A DNA stretch of 64,000 nt, taken from contig UQYF01000001.1 of the NCBI GenBank assembly GCA_900545175.1, positions 287,409 through 351,408 on the forward strand. Reading direction: 5' to 3'. The stretch comes from an uncultured Eubacteriales bacterium (GTDB taxonomy: Bacteria; Bacillota; Clostridia; Lachnospirales; Lachnospiraceae). The notes under the pieces are model-generated. The model saw only the letters and a list, made by a program, of their open reading frames with translations. It was not told the origin of the DNA and did not search any database. Positions 33,706 to 42,423 of the stretch are shown here, in pieces (the stretch's first letter is position 1; every line of letters begins with the position of its first letter). Both the position numbers and the translations under genes were made by a program.

Positions 33706-34308
33706 TTGAAATTATATATAATAAGACACGGTGAGACTGACTGGAATAAAGAGAAAAGACTTCAGGGACAGGTTGACACGCAGTTAAATGAATATGGTAT
33801 TGAACTTGCACGTATTACAGGTGATGCGCTTAAGGAGGTTCATTTTGACTATATCTTCTCAAGTCCGCTAAAAAGAGCTTACCGGACGGCACAGCTTATC
33901 CGCAGCGACAGAAATATTGAAATACAAACCGATGACAGATTAAAGGAAATATCCTTCGGAGCAAATGAAGGTGTACGTTTGGAACTTATTGCAAAGGATT
34001 TTCATTATTTTTTTGATGCGCCGGAAAAATATGTTCCGGCAGACGGCGGCGAGACATATGAGGAACTTTGCGCGCGTTCGAGAGATTTTATCGACAAAGT
34101 GATTGTACCTCTTTCTGTCAAAGAGCCGGATTCCACTGTGCTTATCACGGCACATGGCGCACTCAACAAATCTATTATGATTTATCTTAATCATCTCGAA
34201 ATTAAGAATATGTGGGACGGATTATTTCAGAAAAATTGCTGTGTCAATATTTTTGATATAAATGGATTTGATTTTAAGATGCTGCAGGAAGCAAAGATAT
34301 ATTACTGA
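33706..34308 (+). CDS. histidine phosphatase family protein
   Basis: A 200-residue phosphoglycerate-mutase-like phosphatase. IIRHGETDWN carries the catalytic histidine and arginine, SSPLKRAYRTAQ the second arginine, and LITAHGALNKSI the second histidine. The start is TTG after AAAAGAGGT; no ATG fits before RHG. The 2-histidine phosphatase branch includes CobC, PhoE and others, and the substrate cannot be told. rsmD follows 41 bases later. Confidence 0.9.
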   Translation: MKLYIIRHGETDWNKEKRLQGQVDTQLNEYGIELARITGDALKEVHFDYIFSSPLKRAYRTAQLIRSDRNIEIQTDDRLKEISFGANEGVRLELIAKDFHYFFDAPEKYVPADGGETYEELCARSRDFIDKVIVPLSVKEPDSTVLITAHGALNKSIMIYLNHLEIKNMWDGLFQKNCCVNIFDINGFDFKMLQEAKIYY

Positions 34309-34349
34309 CAAGTTTTTGTGCCGCTTAAAGTGGCAGAATGGAGAGTTTT

Positions 34350-34904
34350 ATGAGAGTAATCGCAGGCTCAAGAAGGAGCATGCCGCTAAAGACAATAGAT
34401 GGACTTGCTACACGCCCGACACAGGACAGAACCAAGGAGACACTTTTTAATGTAATACAGAATGATGTGCCGGGAAGCACGTTTCTCGACTTGTTTTCTG
34501 GAAGTGGTGCAATCGCTATCGAGGCATTAAGCCGTGGAGCAAAGAAGGCATATCTTGTGGAAAACAGCAGGGAAGCAGCCGCATGCATACGCGGGAATCT
34601 TAATTTTACCAAGCTTGCGGATGATGCAGTGCTGATGGAGACGGATGTGCTGACAGCGTTAAAAAGGTTGGAAGGAAAAGCGGTTTTTGACATAGTTTTC
34701 ATGGATCCGCCATATAATCATGAATATGAGAAGGATGTCCTTACATATCTGGCTGATTCTAAGCTTATCGATGAATATTCAATCATAGTTGTTGAAGCTT
34801 CTAACGAGACTTCCTTCGATTATCTTGAGAATATAGGTTTTTATTCTTATAAGATAAAAAAATATAAGAATAATATGCATGTGTTTATCCGGAAAAATAA
34901 ATAG
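34350..34904 (+). CDS. rsmD: 16S rRNA (guanine966-N2)-methyltransferase RsmD
   Basis: A 184-residue SAM-dependent methyltransferase acting on G966 of 16S rRNA. Seen: MRVIAGSRRS and PTQDRTKETLFNVI at the N-terminus, FLDLFSGSGAIAIEALSRG (SAM motif I) and the N-methylase tetrad DPPY. ATG 34350 with GGAG at seven bases gives the normal start; an in-frame ATG at 34338 lies upstream without a ribosome site. coaD follows, the standard rsmD-coaD pairing. Confidence 0.95.
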   Translation: MRVIAGSRRSMPLKTIDGLATRPTQDRTKETLFNVIQNDVPGSTFLDLFSGSGAIAIEALSRGAKKAYLVENSREAAACIRGNLNFTKLADDAVLMETDVLTALKRLEGKAVFDIVFMDPPYNHEYEKDVLTYLADSKLIDEYSIIVVEASNETSFDYLENIGFYSYKIKKYKNNMHVFIRKNK

Positions 34905-34940
34905 GATTATATAGTACTAAGTGACAAATTATAAAGGAGT

Positions 34941-34997
34941 ATGGGCGTATGCCCGGTTGAATACTATGAGAATAGCCGTATACCCCGGAAGCTTTGA
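34941..34997 (+). other. 18-codon upstream reading frame overlapping the coaD start
   Basis: The only strong ribosome site in the rsmD-coaD gap, AAAGGAG at 34933-34939, is followed at once by ATG 34941. This opens a frame of 18 codons (MGVCPVEYYENSRIPRKL) that ends at 34997, 31 bases past the coaD ATG and in another frame. The ATG is followed by a GGGC-GTAT-GCCC hairpin. The coaD ATG itself has no Shine-Dalgarno sequence. It may be a regulatory upstream frame or chance. Confidence 0.3.
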
Positions 34998-35445
34998 TCC
35001 GGTCACGCTTGGACATATGGATATAATAGAGCGTTCTTCGAAGCTTTTTGATAAGCTCATTGTAGGTGTGCTCGTAAACAGTTCGAAAGTTCCATTGTTT
35101 TCTGCTGAAGAACGTGTTAAGATGATAAGAGGTGTAGTTTCGCAATTTCCTAATGTTGAGGTAAAGTCATTCGATGGTCTTTTGGTCGAATTTGCAAGAT
35201 TGTGTAAAGCAACAGCAGTGGTCAGAGGGCTTCGCGCCGTCACAGACTTTGAATATGAATTGCAGATGTCACAGACTAACCATATAATTGCACCTGATAT
35301 AGATACAATATTCCTGACAACGAATCTTAACTACGCATATTTGAGTTCAAGTGTGGTCAAAGAAGTGGCACGATACGGTGGAGACATCTCGAAGTTCGTA
35401 GCACCTGAAGTTCGCAGACAGGTTATGGAGAAGTATAATAAGTAA
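34966..35445 (+). CDS. coaD: phosphopantetheine adenylyltransferase
   Basis: A 159-residue nucleotidyltransferase for the fourth step of coenzyme A synthesis, making dephospho-CoA from 4'-phosphopantetheine and ATP. GSFDPVTLGHMDII holds the T/HxGH motif; VVRGLRAVTDFEYELQM binds phosphopantetheine; YLSSSVVKEVARYGGDIS is the ISSTxIR-like motif. ATG 34966 gives the family's normal beginning (MRIAVYPGSFDP), although the frame is open further upstream to 34921. Confidence 0.95.
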   Translation: MRIAVYPGSFDPVTLGHMDIIERSSKLFDKLIVGVLVNSSKVPLFSAEERVKMIRGVVSQFPNVEVKSFDGLLVEFARLCKATAVVRGLRAVTDFEYELQMSQTNHIIAPDIDTIFLTTNLNYAYLSSSVVKEVARYGGDISKFVAPEVRRQVMEKYNK

Positions 35446-35463
35446 AATTTCAGGAGGATTACA

Positions 35464-36096
35464 ATGAATAAGATTGAAGAGATGATTGCGGCGATTGAGG
35501 AGTATATAGATAATTGTAAGCCGCTTCCACTTTCAAATAATAAAATTATCGTAGAAAAGGATGCTATTGAAGAGCTTTTACGCGAGCTAAGACTCAGAAC
35601 GCCTGATGAGATAAAGAAGTACCAGAAGATTATCAGCAATAAGGAAGCTATTTTAGCAGACGCTAAGGACCAGGCTGACTCAATGCTCAATGCAGCTAAA
35701 GTTCACACACAGGAATTAGTAAATGAGCATGAGATTATGCAGCGTGCTTACAGTGAAGCAGAAGAGATAAGGGATCAGGCTTATTCACAGGCACAGGATG
35801 TCTTAGATCAGGCTACAGAGGAAGCTAATCAGATGCGTTACAGCGCAGTACAGTACACAGATGACATGCTTGCCAATCTTCAGCGCATTATAGAACACAC
35901 TATAGAAGGCAGCCGTTCAAAATATGAAAGCCTGTTGAATGCACTTGATAAGGATCTCAATGTTGTCATGTCCAACCGCAACGAGCTTGCCGGAATAGAA
36001 GCTGAGGAAGATAAGAATCAGGATGGCAATACAGATGATTCGGCAAACGATGATGCCGCAGCCGGATTACAGGATTCCGGAAACGGTGACGAATAG
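35464..36096 (+). CDS. coiled-coil protein, function unknown
   Basis: A 210-residue hydrophilic protein, predicted to be one long helix or coiled coil between about residues 50 and 175. It is rich in Ala, Gln and Glu (QAYSQAQDVLDQATEEAN), similar in look to ATP-synthase b-subunit or DivIVA-like segments, with an acidic disordered tail. CAGGAGGATTACA precedes the ATG and it follows coaD by 18 bases. The start, with EEMIAAIEEYIDNCKPLPLSNNKIIVEKD, is a recurrent opening in Lachnospiraceae homologues as far as I recall. A cell-division or scaffold role is only inference. Confidence 0.75.
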   Translation: MNKIEEMIAAIEEYIDNCKPLPLSNNKIIVEKDAIEELLRELRLRTPDEIKKYQKIISNKEAILADAKDQADSMLNAAKVHTQELVNEHEIMQRAYSEAEEIRDQAYSQAQDVLDQATEEANQMRYSAVQYTDDMLANLQRIIEHTIEGSRSKYESLLNALDKDLNVVMSNRNELAGIEAEEDKNQDGNTDDSANDDAAAGLQDSGNGDE

Positions 36097-37092
36097 AAGG
36101 AACAATATAGTTACAGATGTAACTATAAGCTTATACAGGATATATTTTCGTATATAGAATTTCCTGCCGCGCCACAGTGACATCGTCTGGAATATACTTG
36201 ACAGACCGCCGAATGAGGTGAATGTGAGCATAATAAACAGCTTATAATTTAATGAAATATCAAGTTTTGATATCTTGTCAAGACCCGCAGTGATTTCCAT
36301 GATGGACATTACTGCGGCTTTTATTATTTCAGGGAGAAAACTGATATTGTCAACCATAGCTCCGGCTATCGAAAAAAGCATCACATATATGCATAATTTC
36401 AAGCTTGCCATGAGTGCGCTCTCAACGGAGAGTGATAACGCATCGGAGGTTGCCATGAGCTTGGCGTTATCGCTCATATTTTTGTTATTGCCGGGAGCGC
36501 TATCAGCTAAGCTGTTGGGAGTGTTAAGAATATTGTCAGTGCTTTTTTTCTTTTTCATGAGCTTTATATATACAAATCTTGTTACGAACATTGCGATGAA
36601 TGCCGGAAGCATAAGCGATATAATCACAGTTTTTGCAAGAGATTTATCGCCAAGACAGCTTATGCATATATAGCTTATCATGAACATCGGGCTTACATTG
36701 TTGCAGATTGGCGCTAAAAAGGCAGCAGTCTCATCGTCAAGCTCGCCTACTTCGTTAAGGCTTCCACATACATATGCCCCCATCGGGTAGCCGCAGAGAA
36801 ATCCGCATATTATGCAATAGCCGGCACTTAAAGGCAGCTTAAGCAGCCTCGTTATCGGCTTTAGCAATGCTCCGAGAGGTCTTGCACAGCCTGTATATAC
36901 TATAAAGTTTGACAGCACCATAAATGGCATCAGAGTGGGAAAAAGAGTCCGATACCATAACATAAGACCATATGAAGCACCCTTTAGGGCTGCTACAGGG
37001 GATAATAACAATAGCAGCATAGCGGCAATCACAAAACAGATGCGAAACAACAGTCTGCGGTCAGAAATGAGCTTTGAAAATAAATATATCAT
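36067..37092 (-). CDS. ylbJ: sporulation integral membrane protein YlbJ
   Basis: A 341-residue polytopic membrane protein with about eight helices. The YlbJ signature GFLCGYPMGAYVCG is seen near residue 100, along with LFPTLMPFMVLSNF and NNVSPMFMISY. YlbJ is a sigma-E dependent protein required for spore formation in Bacillus. The start is uncertain: ATG 37092 is chosen, TTG 37104 is in frame, and neither has a clear ribosome site. Its last 30 bases overlap the 3' end of the coiled-coil gene on the other strand. Confidence 0.88.
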   Translation of the reverse strand: MIYLFSKLISDRRLLFRICFVIAAMLLLLLSPVAALKGASYGLMLWYRTLFPTLMPFMVLSNFIVYTGCARPLGALLKPITRLLKLPLSAGYCIICGFLCGYPMGAYVCGSLNEVGELDDETAAFLAPICNNVSPMFMISYICISCLGDKSLAKTVIISLMLPAFIAMFVTRFVYIKLMKKKKSTDNILNTPNSLADSAPGNNKNMSDNAKLMATSDALSLSVESALMASLKLCIYVMLFSIAGAMVDNISFLPEIIKAAVMSIMEITAGLDKISKLDISLNYKLFIMLTFTSFGGLSSIFQTMSLWRGRKFYIRKYILYKLIVTSVTILFLLFVTVSGIL

Positions 37093-37244
37093 AATAGCGA
37101 CCAATGCTATAAGTTATATAGAATATATTATTCGAGGAATATTATATTTAGCACAGAAGCCTTTGTCATTTTTCATTGCTTTTTTCACAAAAATGTGGCA
37201 CAATAAAATGTGGCTTTATATGCCATGGACGGAGGAATAACATT

Positions 37245-38696
37245 ATGAACAATGCATTAAAAGGATTACAGCCTGAAAAGGTTTTTATGTTTTTTGAAGA
37301 GCTTACACAGATACCACATGGTTCTCACAATACAAAGCAGATTAGCGATTTTTGTGTGGATTTTGCCAAAAAAAGAGGTCTAAAGGTATATCAGGATGAA
37401 TATAATAATGTGGTTATCTACAGACCAGCAAGCAAAGGCTATGAGAATGCTCCGGGAGTGATTATTCAGGGACATCTTGACATGGTATGTGAGAAGGAGA
37501 GCGGATGTGAACACGATTTTGCAAAGGATGCTCTTGATGTATATGTTGAAGATGGATATGTGACAGCCAAGGGAACAACACTCGGAGGCGATGATGGTAT
37601 AGCAATCGCTTATGCACTCGCAATTCTTGACGATGATAGTATAAAAGCACCTGCAATAGAAGCAGTGTTCACTGTTGACGAGGAGGTTGGTCTTGACGGT
37701 GCTAAGATGCTTGACGGCTCGGTTCTCTCATCAAAATATCTTATCAATATAGATAATGAAGAGGAAGGCGCCTTTATAGTAGGTTGCGCCGGAGGAATGC
37801 GCTCGGGCTTAAGACTTCCCGTAAGTTATACAACAATGGAAGGAAAGAACGTAAAGATTACCATTACCGGACTTTTAGGAGGCCATTCCGGTATGGAAAT
37901 CAATAAAGGAAGAGCGAATGCGCATATCATACTCGGAAGACTTCTTTTTAATCTTGACGAGGAGCTGTTCTACGGAATAAGCTCTCTCACAGGCGGAAGG
38001 ATGGACAATGCAATCGCAAGGGAATGCTCTGTCAATCTGTGTATATCTCCTGATGATGAGGCACGCTTAAAAGAGCTCTGTGCAATTCTTGAAGCCCAGC
38101 TTAGAAATGAATATTCCGGAACAGATGACGGAATCAGAATAGTTGTTGAGAATTTAGGCGGAACAGAGGCTTCTGTCATAGAAGAAAAGAATAAACAGTC
38201 GTTTATATTTATCCTTATGAATGTTCCTAACGGCGTTATAAAATTCAGCGGACACATAGAAGGTCTTGTCGAGACATCATTGAACCTTGGAATACTTTCT
38301 ATGGATGAAGAATGTATCAATATCAGCTTTTCGGTAAGAAGCTCTGTAGGCTCCGCAAAACAGGCACTTGCTGACAGACTCCGCTATCTCATTGAATTTT
38401 TTGGCGGTGAATATGTTGAGACAGGATGCTATCCTGAGTGGGCATACCGTCCCGAATCAGCATTCAGAGACAAGGCGGTAAAGCTATATGAAGATATGTT
38501 CAGTGAGAAGGCAAATGTTTGTGTCATACATGCAGGACTTGAGTGCGGACTTTTTGCCGAAAAGCTGCCACAGCTTGACATGATATCAATCGGCCCTGAC
38601 ATGAAGGATATCCATACACCGGCAGAGAAGCTTAGTGTGAAGTCAGTTGAGAAGGTCTGGAGATATCTTGTGGCATTGCTTGAAACAATGAACTGA
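37245..38696 (+). CDS. pepD: aminoacyl-histidine dipeptidase PepD
   Basis: A 483-residue M20-family zinc dipeptidase (PepD type), cleaving Xaa-His and other dipeptides in the cytoplasm. Metal and catalytic motifs: GHLDMVCEK, the GTTLGGDDGIA aspartate, the catalytic VDEEVGLDGA, the NIDNEEEG ligand and the C-terminal HAGLECG histidine. The dimerisation lid domain lies between about 185 and 380. ATG 37245 follows GGAGGAATAACATT; the longer open frame from 37176 has no ribosome site. Confidence 0.95.
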   Translation: MNNALKGLQPEKVFMFFEELTQIPHGSHNTKQISDFCVDFAKKRGLKVYQDEYNNVVIYRPASKGYENAPGVIIQGHLDMVCEKESGCEHDFAKDALDVYVEDGYVTAKGTTLGGDDGIAIAYALAILDDDSIKAPAIEAVFTVDEEVGLDGAKMLDGSVLSSKYLINIDNEEEGAFIVGCAGGMRSGLRLPVSYTTMEGKNVKITITGLLGGHSGMEINKGRANAHIILGRLLFNLDEELFYGISSLTGGRMDNAIARECSVNLCISPDDEARLKELCAILEAQLRNEYSGTDDGIRIVVENLGGTEASVIEEKNKQSFIFILMNVPNGVIKFSGHIEGLVETSLNLGILSMDEECINISFSVRSSVGSAKQALADRLRYLIEFFGGEYVETGCYPEWAYRPESAFRDKAVKLYEDMFSEKANVCVIHAGLECGLFAEKLPQLDMISIGPDMKDIHTPAEKLSVKSVEKVWRYLVALLETMN

Positions 38697-38755
38697 TATT
38701 CCGGCACAGGGGGTTGTGGGTAAAATAATTGTAATGGTATTTTGGAGGTTATTAG

Positions 38756-39559
38756 ATGAAAATACAGTTATGGAGAGAGCTTTTGGCTCCATACGAGCTG
38801 GCAGTGGATGAACTATTAGTAAAGTTCAACCATATAATCAACGAATACAGGCAGGAGGCGGTCTATTCACCTATTGAACAGGTCACAGGGCGTGTAAAAA
38901 AGATTTCCAGCATTATCGAGAAAGCCCAGAAAAAGGGCTTTCCGATAGACCATATCATGGAGATGATAGAGGATGTGGCAGGTATAAGAATTATCTGCCA
39001 GTTTGTCGAAGATATCTATGAAGTGGTCAATATTATCAAGAACAGAAGTGATATGACAGTCATCCGTGAGAAGGATTACATAATTAACCGCAAGGATAGC
39101 GGATACAGAAGTTATCACATAATTATCAACTATAGTGTTGAAACCAGCAAAGGCAAGAAGGATATCCCGGTAGAGATACAGATAAGAACGCTTGCAATGA
39201 ATTTCTGGGCAACAATAGAGCATTCGCTGCAATATAAGTATCGCGAGAGCATCCCTGAGCATATCCGTGTAAGGCTGAGCTCGGCAGCAGAAGCGATACT
39301 TAAGCTTGATGAGGAAATGTCTTCAATCCATGAAGAGATAATGGATGCACAGAATTCTTTCACATACAAAGCTAATATCGTAAATGATATTCTTATAAAT
39401 ATCCAGAATCTTTATAAGGTTGCCAATAAGAGGGATGTTGTAAAGATTCAGGACGAATTTTTCAGAATTTATCAGGAAAATGACCTTGAACATCTCTTAC
39501 AGTTCAGCAGACAGCTTGACAAGATTGCTGAAGGTTATAGAGCACAGAGTATTGATTGA
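38756..39559 (+). CDS. relQ: small alarmone synthetase (RelQ/SasB type)
   Basis: A 267-residue single-domain (p)ppGpp synthetase with no hydrolase, TGS or ACT domain. The RelA_SpoT domain shows MIEDVAGIRIICQF (catalytic Asp region), the substrate-loop GYRSYH and EIQIRTLAMNFWA with the catalytic glutamate. Helical segments at the C-terminus probably support the tetramer known for RelQ. TGGAGGTTATTAG precedes the ATG. A long bifunctional Rel is not in the window. It is followed by an rRNA methyltransferase gene at 33 bases. Confidence 0.92.
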   Translation: MKIQLWRELLAPYELAVDELLVKFNHIINEYRQEAVYSPIEQVTGRVKKISSIIEKAQKKGFPIDHIMEMIEDVAGIRIICQFVEDIYEVVNIIKNRSDMTVIREKDYIINRKDSGYRSYHIIINYSVETSKGKKDIPVEIQIRTLAMNFWATIEHSLQYKYRESIPEHIRVRLSSAAEAILKLDEEMSSIHEEIMDAQNSFTYKANIVNDILINIQNLYKVANKRDVVKIQDEFFRIYQENDLEHLLQFSRQLDKIAEGYRAQSID

Positions 39560-39592
39560 TTATTAAAATATAGTAATACAGAGAGGATTTAC

Positions 39593-40960
39593 ATGGAATT
39601 ACCACAGAAATATTTGGATGCGATGAAAGAACTGTTAGGTGATGAGTTTTCGGCATACCTAGACAGCTTCAGTGAAAAAAGACTCTATGGTCTGCGTGTC
39701 AACAATCTTAAAATATCAACGGAAGATTTCTTAAAAATCAGTCCGTTTGAGCTAAAAAAAATACCTTGGATAGACAATGGCTTTTATTACAGTGAAGATG
39801 ATAAGCCTGCAAAGCATCCTTACTATTTTGCAGGGCTGTATTATCTTCAGGAGCCTAGTGCAATGACACCGGCTAATATACTGCCGATTGAACACGGAGA
39901 CAAGGTGCTTGACGTGTGTGCCGCTCCCGGCGGAAAGAGCACCGAACTGGGGGCAAAGCTTGGCGGCACCGGACTTTTGGTTTCTAATGATATATCTGCA
40001 TCACGCGCAAAAGCACTTCTTAAAAATATAGAAGTAAGCGGAATAGGAAATGTGGTTATAACATGTGAAGAGCCGGGAAAACTTATATCGTCTTTTGAAT
40101 GCTATTTTGACAAGATTCTTATAGATGCGCCTTGCTCCGGCGAAGGTATGTTCAGAAAAGATAATAAGCTGATAAAAAGCTGGCAGATGAATGGACCTGA
40201 ATATTTTGCCGCTATACAAAAAAGTATCCTAAGTCAGGCGGCGCAGATGTTAAAGCCGGGAGGATATATGCTTTATTCGACATGTACCTTCTCAAAGCTT
40301 GAGGATGAGGATAATATAAGCCTGTTTCTTGAAAATCATCCTGATTTTAAGCTTGTCGATATATTCGACTCCGGAATACCTTCAATACATCCGTATGAGG
40401 GATTTTCAAGGGGCATCGGACTGCCACAGTGCGTCCGCATCTTCCCTCACAAGATGGAGGGAGAAGGACATTTTGTTGCGCTGCTAAAAAAGGATGGCGA
40501 AGCTGTACAGGATGTGCCTGTTCATGGCAGACCTAACAAGCTTCCCGATGAGCTGAGAGCCTTCCTTGATGAGCTTAATTTCGAGATACCGTCATCAGAT
40601 ATTGTAATACAGAGAGAGAATGTATATTATATCCCGCCGCTTGCAGGCAATCTTAAAGGACTGCGCACGATGAGAACAGGAACACTTCTTGGCGAACTGA
40701 AAAAGAACCGTTTCGAACCAAGTCAGGCATTTGCAATGACATTAAAGGATGGTCAATACAGCAGCCAGATTAATCTGAAATTATCCGATGATGCTGTTAT
40801 CCGTTATCTCAAAGGCGAAACTATTGAGGTTGATGAATCCTGCGTCACAGGTAAGAATTCAATGAAGCTCATTATGGTTGACGGTTTCCCTCTCGGATGG
40901 GGCAAATATAACAATGGTCAGGTTAAGAACAAATACCTTCCGGGCTGGAGATGGATGTAA
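39593..40960 (+). CDS. RsmF/RsmB-type rRNA cytosine-C5 methyltransferase
   Basis: A 455-residue RNA m5C methyltransferase. The SAM site VLDVCAAPGGKSTELG, DAPCSGEGMFR with the first catalytic cysteine region and YSTCTFSKLEDEDN with the second cysteine are all seen. The C-terminal part (from about 300) looks like the RsmF-specific methyltransferase-associated and PUA-like region (LKGLRTMRTGTLLGELKKNRFEPSQAFAM). Target likely 16S rRNA. AGAGAGGATTTAC precedes the ATG. Confidence 0.9.
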   Translation: MELPQKYLDAMKELLGDEFSAYLDSFSEKRLYGLRVNNLKISTEDFLKISPFELKKIPWIDNGFYYSEDDKPAKHPYYFAGLYYLQEPSAMTPANILPIEHGDKVLDVCAAPGGKSTELGAKLGGTGLLVSNDISASRAKALLKNIEVSGIGNVVITCEEPGKLISSFECYFDKILIDAPCSGEGMFRKDNKLIKSWQMNGPEYFAAIQKSILSQAAQMLKPGGYMLYSTCTFSKLEDEDNISLFLENHPDFKLVDIFDSGIPSIHPYEGFSRGIGLPQCVRIFPHKMEGEGHFVALLKKDGEAVQDVPVHGRPNKLPDELRAFLDELNFEIPSSDIVIQRENVYYIPPLAGNLKGLRTMRTGTLLGELKKNRFEPSQAFAMTLKDGQYSSQINLKLSDDAVIRYLKGETIEVDESCVTGKNSMKLIMVDGFPLGWGKYNNGQVKNKYLPGWRWM

Positions 40961-40984
40961 TACTTTTAATGGAATGAGGATTAT

Positions 40985-41710
40985 ATGAAGCGTTTGGATA
41001 AATTTCTTGTAGAGATGAGTGTTGCCAGCCGAAGTACCATCAAGGACATGGCAAAAAAAGGACGGATAACAGTCAACGGTCAGATTGTCAAGGCTTCGGA
41101 CACTAAGATTGACGAGTCAGCCGATGTGGTCGCCGTAGATGGTCAGGTCATTGTATTTTCAAGTACTGAATATTTTATGCTCAACAAGCCTGCCGGTGTT
41201 ATCACTGCGACACTTGACAAAAAAGCAAAGACTGTTCTTGACCTCTTAGATGAGCGTACAAGAAATGACCTGTTTCCTGTCGGCAGGCTTGACAAGGATA
41301 CGGAAGGTCTGCTTCTTATAACCAATGACGGTGACCTTGCTCACAGACTTTTAGCACCTAAAAAACATGTTGACAAGGTATATTATGCTGATATCAGAGG
41401 TGTAGTCACCGATGAGCATGTAAGACAGTTCGCATCCGGACTTACATTGTCCGATGGGACAGCCGTAATGCCGGGAGAATTGGTTGTCCTTGATGTTGAC
41501 AGCACTGCTAAGACATCGCGCATACGCCTTACAATACATGAGGGCAAATTTCATCAGGTAAAGCGCATGTTTGAAGCTGTCGGAACCGAAGTGACATATC
41601 TTAAAAGACTTTCCATGGGACCGTTGTCTCTGGACGAAAATCTCCTTCCCGGCGAATACAGAAGACTTACTGACGAAGAAATTAATATGCTAAAGGAGGC
41701 TACGGCTTAG
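40985..41710 (+). CDS. RsuA-family rRNA pseudouridine synthase
   Basis: A 241-residue pseudouridine synthase: S4 RNA-binding domain at 1-50 (MKRLDKFLVEM, GRITVNGQIVK) and catalytic domain with GRLDKDTEGLLLITNDGDLAHRL, where the aspartate of LDKDTEG is the nucleophile. HQVKRMFEAVG is the conserved C-terminal motif. Target probably U516 of 16S rRNA, as in RsuA. It lies 24 bases behind the cytosine methyltransferase gene. Confidence 0.93.
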   Translation: MKRLDKFLVEMSVASRSTIKDMAKKGRITVNGQIVKASDTKIDESADVVAVDGQVIVFSSTEYFMLNKPAGVITATLDKKAKTVLDLLDERTRNDLFPVGRLDKDTEGLLLITNDGDLAHRLLAPKKHVDKVYYADIRGVVTDEHVRQFASGLTLSDGTAVMPGELVVLDVDSTAKTSRIRLTIHEGKFHQVKRMFEAVGTEVTYLKRLSMGPLSLDENLLPGEYRRLTDEEINMLKEATA

Positions 41711-41725
41711 TCCGTTTTATTATAT

Positions 41726-42391
41726 ATGGTATATAGTTACGATGACTTATTAAAAGGCAAGAAGGCTGTCTTATTTGACCTTGATGGGACACTTGTCGAC
41801 TCTATGTGGGTATGGAGAAATATTGATATTGATTTTTTGAGTGCTATAGGACAAGAGCTTCCGGACGATTTACAGAAATGTATTGAAGGGATGAGCTTTA
41901 CAGAGACAGCCGAGTATTTTAAAAAGCGTTTTGGAATCAAGGATGATGTTGAAGATATAAAAGCAAAGTGGAATAAGATGGCATACGATAAATACACATC
42001 GGAAGTAAAGCTGAAAAAAGGAGCAAAGGAATTTCTTAAGCGCCTCAAAGCAGACGGTATATCAACAGGTATTGCTTCAAGCAATTCAATGACATTGATA
42101 GAAGGAGCGCTAAAAGTAGAAGGTGTATTTGAGTACTTTGATGCCATTACAACTGCATGTGAGGCCGGAGCAGGCAAGCCAGCCCCGGATATTTATCTCT
42201 TAGCAGCTAAGAAGCTTTTGGTTGAGCCGAAGGACTGCCTTGTATTTGAAGATATTCCTATGGGAATTATGGCAGGCAATGCGGCAGGCATGACAACAGC
42301 CGCCATCTATGATGATTATTCAAAAAATATGCGTGATGAGAAAATAAAGCTTGCAGACTATTATATAGATGATTTCACCGATATTCGGTAA
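41726..42391 (+). CDS. HAD-family hydrolase, beta-phosphoglucomutase-like
   Basis: A 221-residue haloacid dehalogenase superfamily phosphatase. Motif I is FDLDGTLVDS (nucleophile and acid/base aspartates), motif II IASSN, motif III lysine in AGKPAPDIY, and motif IV FEDIPMGI. A helical cap follows motif I. The substrate is likely a sugar phosphate or nucleotide but cannot be told. No good ribosome site precedes the ATG; the AAAGGAGG 30 bases upstream belongs to the end of the preceding gene. Confidence 0.9.
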   Translation: MVYSYDDLLKGKKAVLFDLDGTLVDSMWVWRNIDIDFLSAIGQELPDDLQKCIEGMSFTETAEYFKKRFGIKDDVEDIKAKWNKMAYDKYTSEVKLKKGAKEFLKRLKADGISTGIASSNSMTLIEGALKVEGVFEYFDAITTACEAGAGKPAPDIYLLAAKKLLVEPKDCLVFEDIPMGIMAGNAAGMTTAAIYDDYSKNMRDEKIKLADYYIDDFTDIR

Positions 42392-42423
42392 ATCACACAA
42401 AAATAAACTTATATGGAGTATAT

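Noticed and set aside
41692..41699. AAAGGAGG as ribosome site of the HAD-phosphatase gene
   Set aside because: It lies about 27 bases before the ATG and inside the end of the pseudouridine synthase gene; no start codon in frame fits it.
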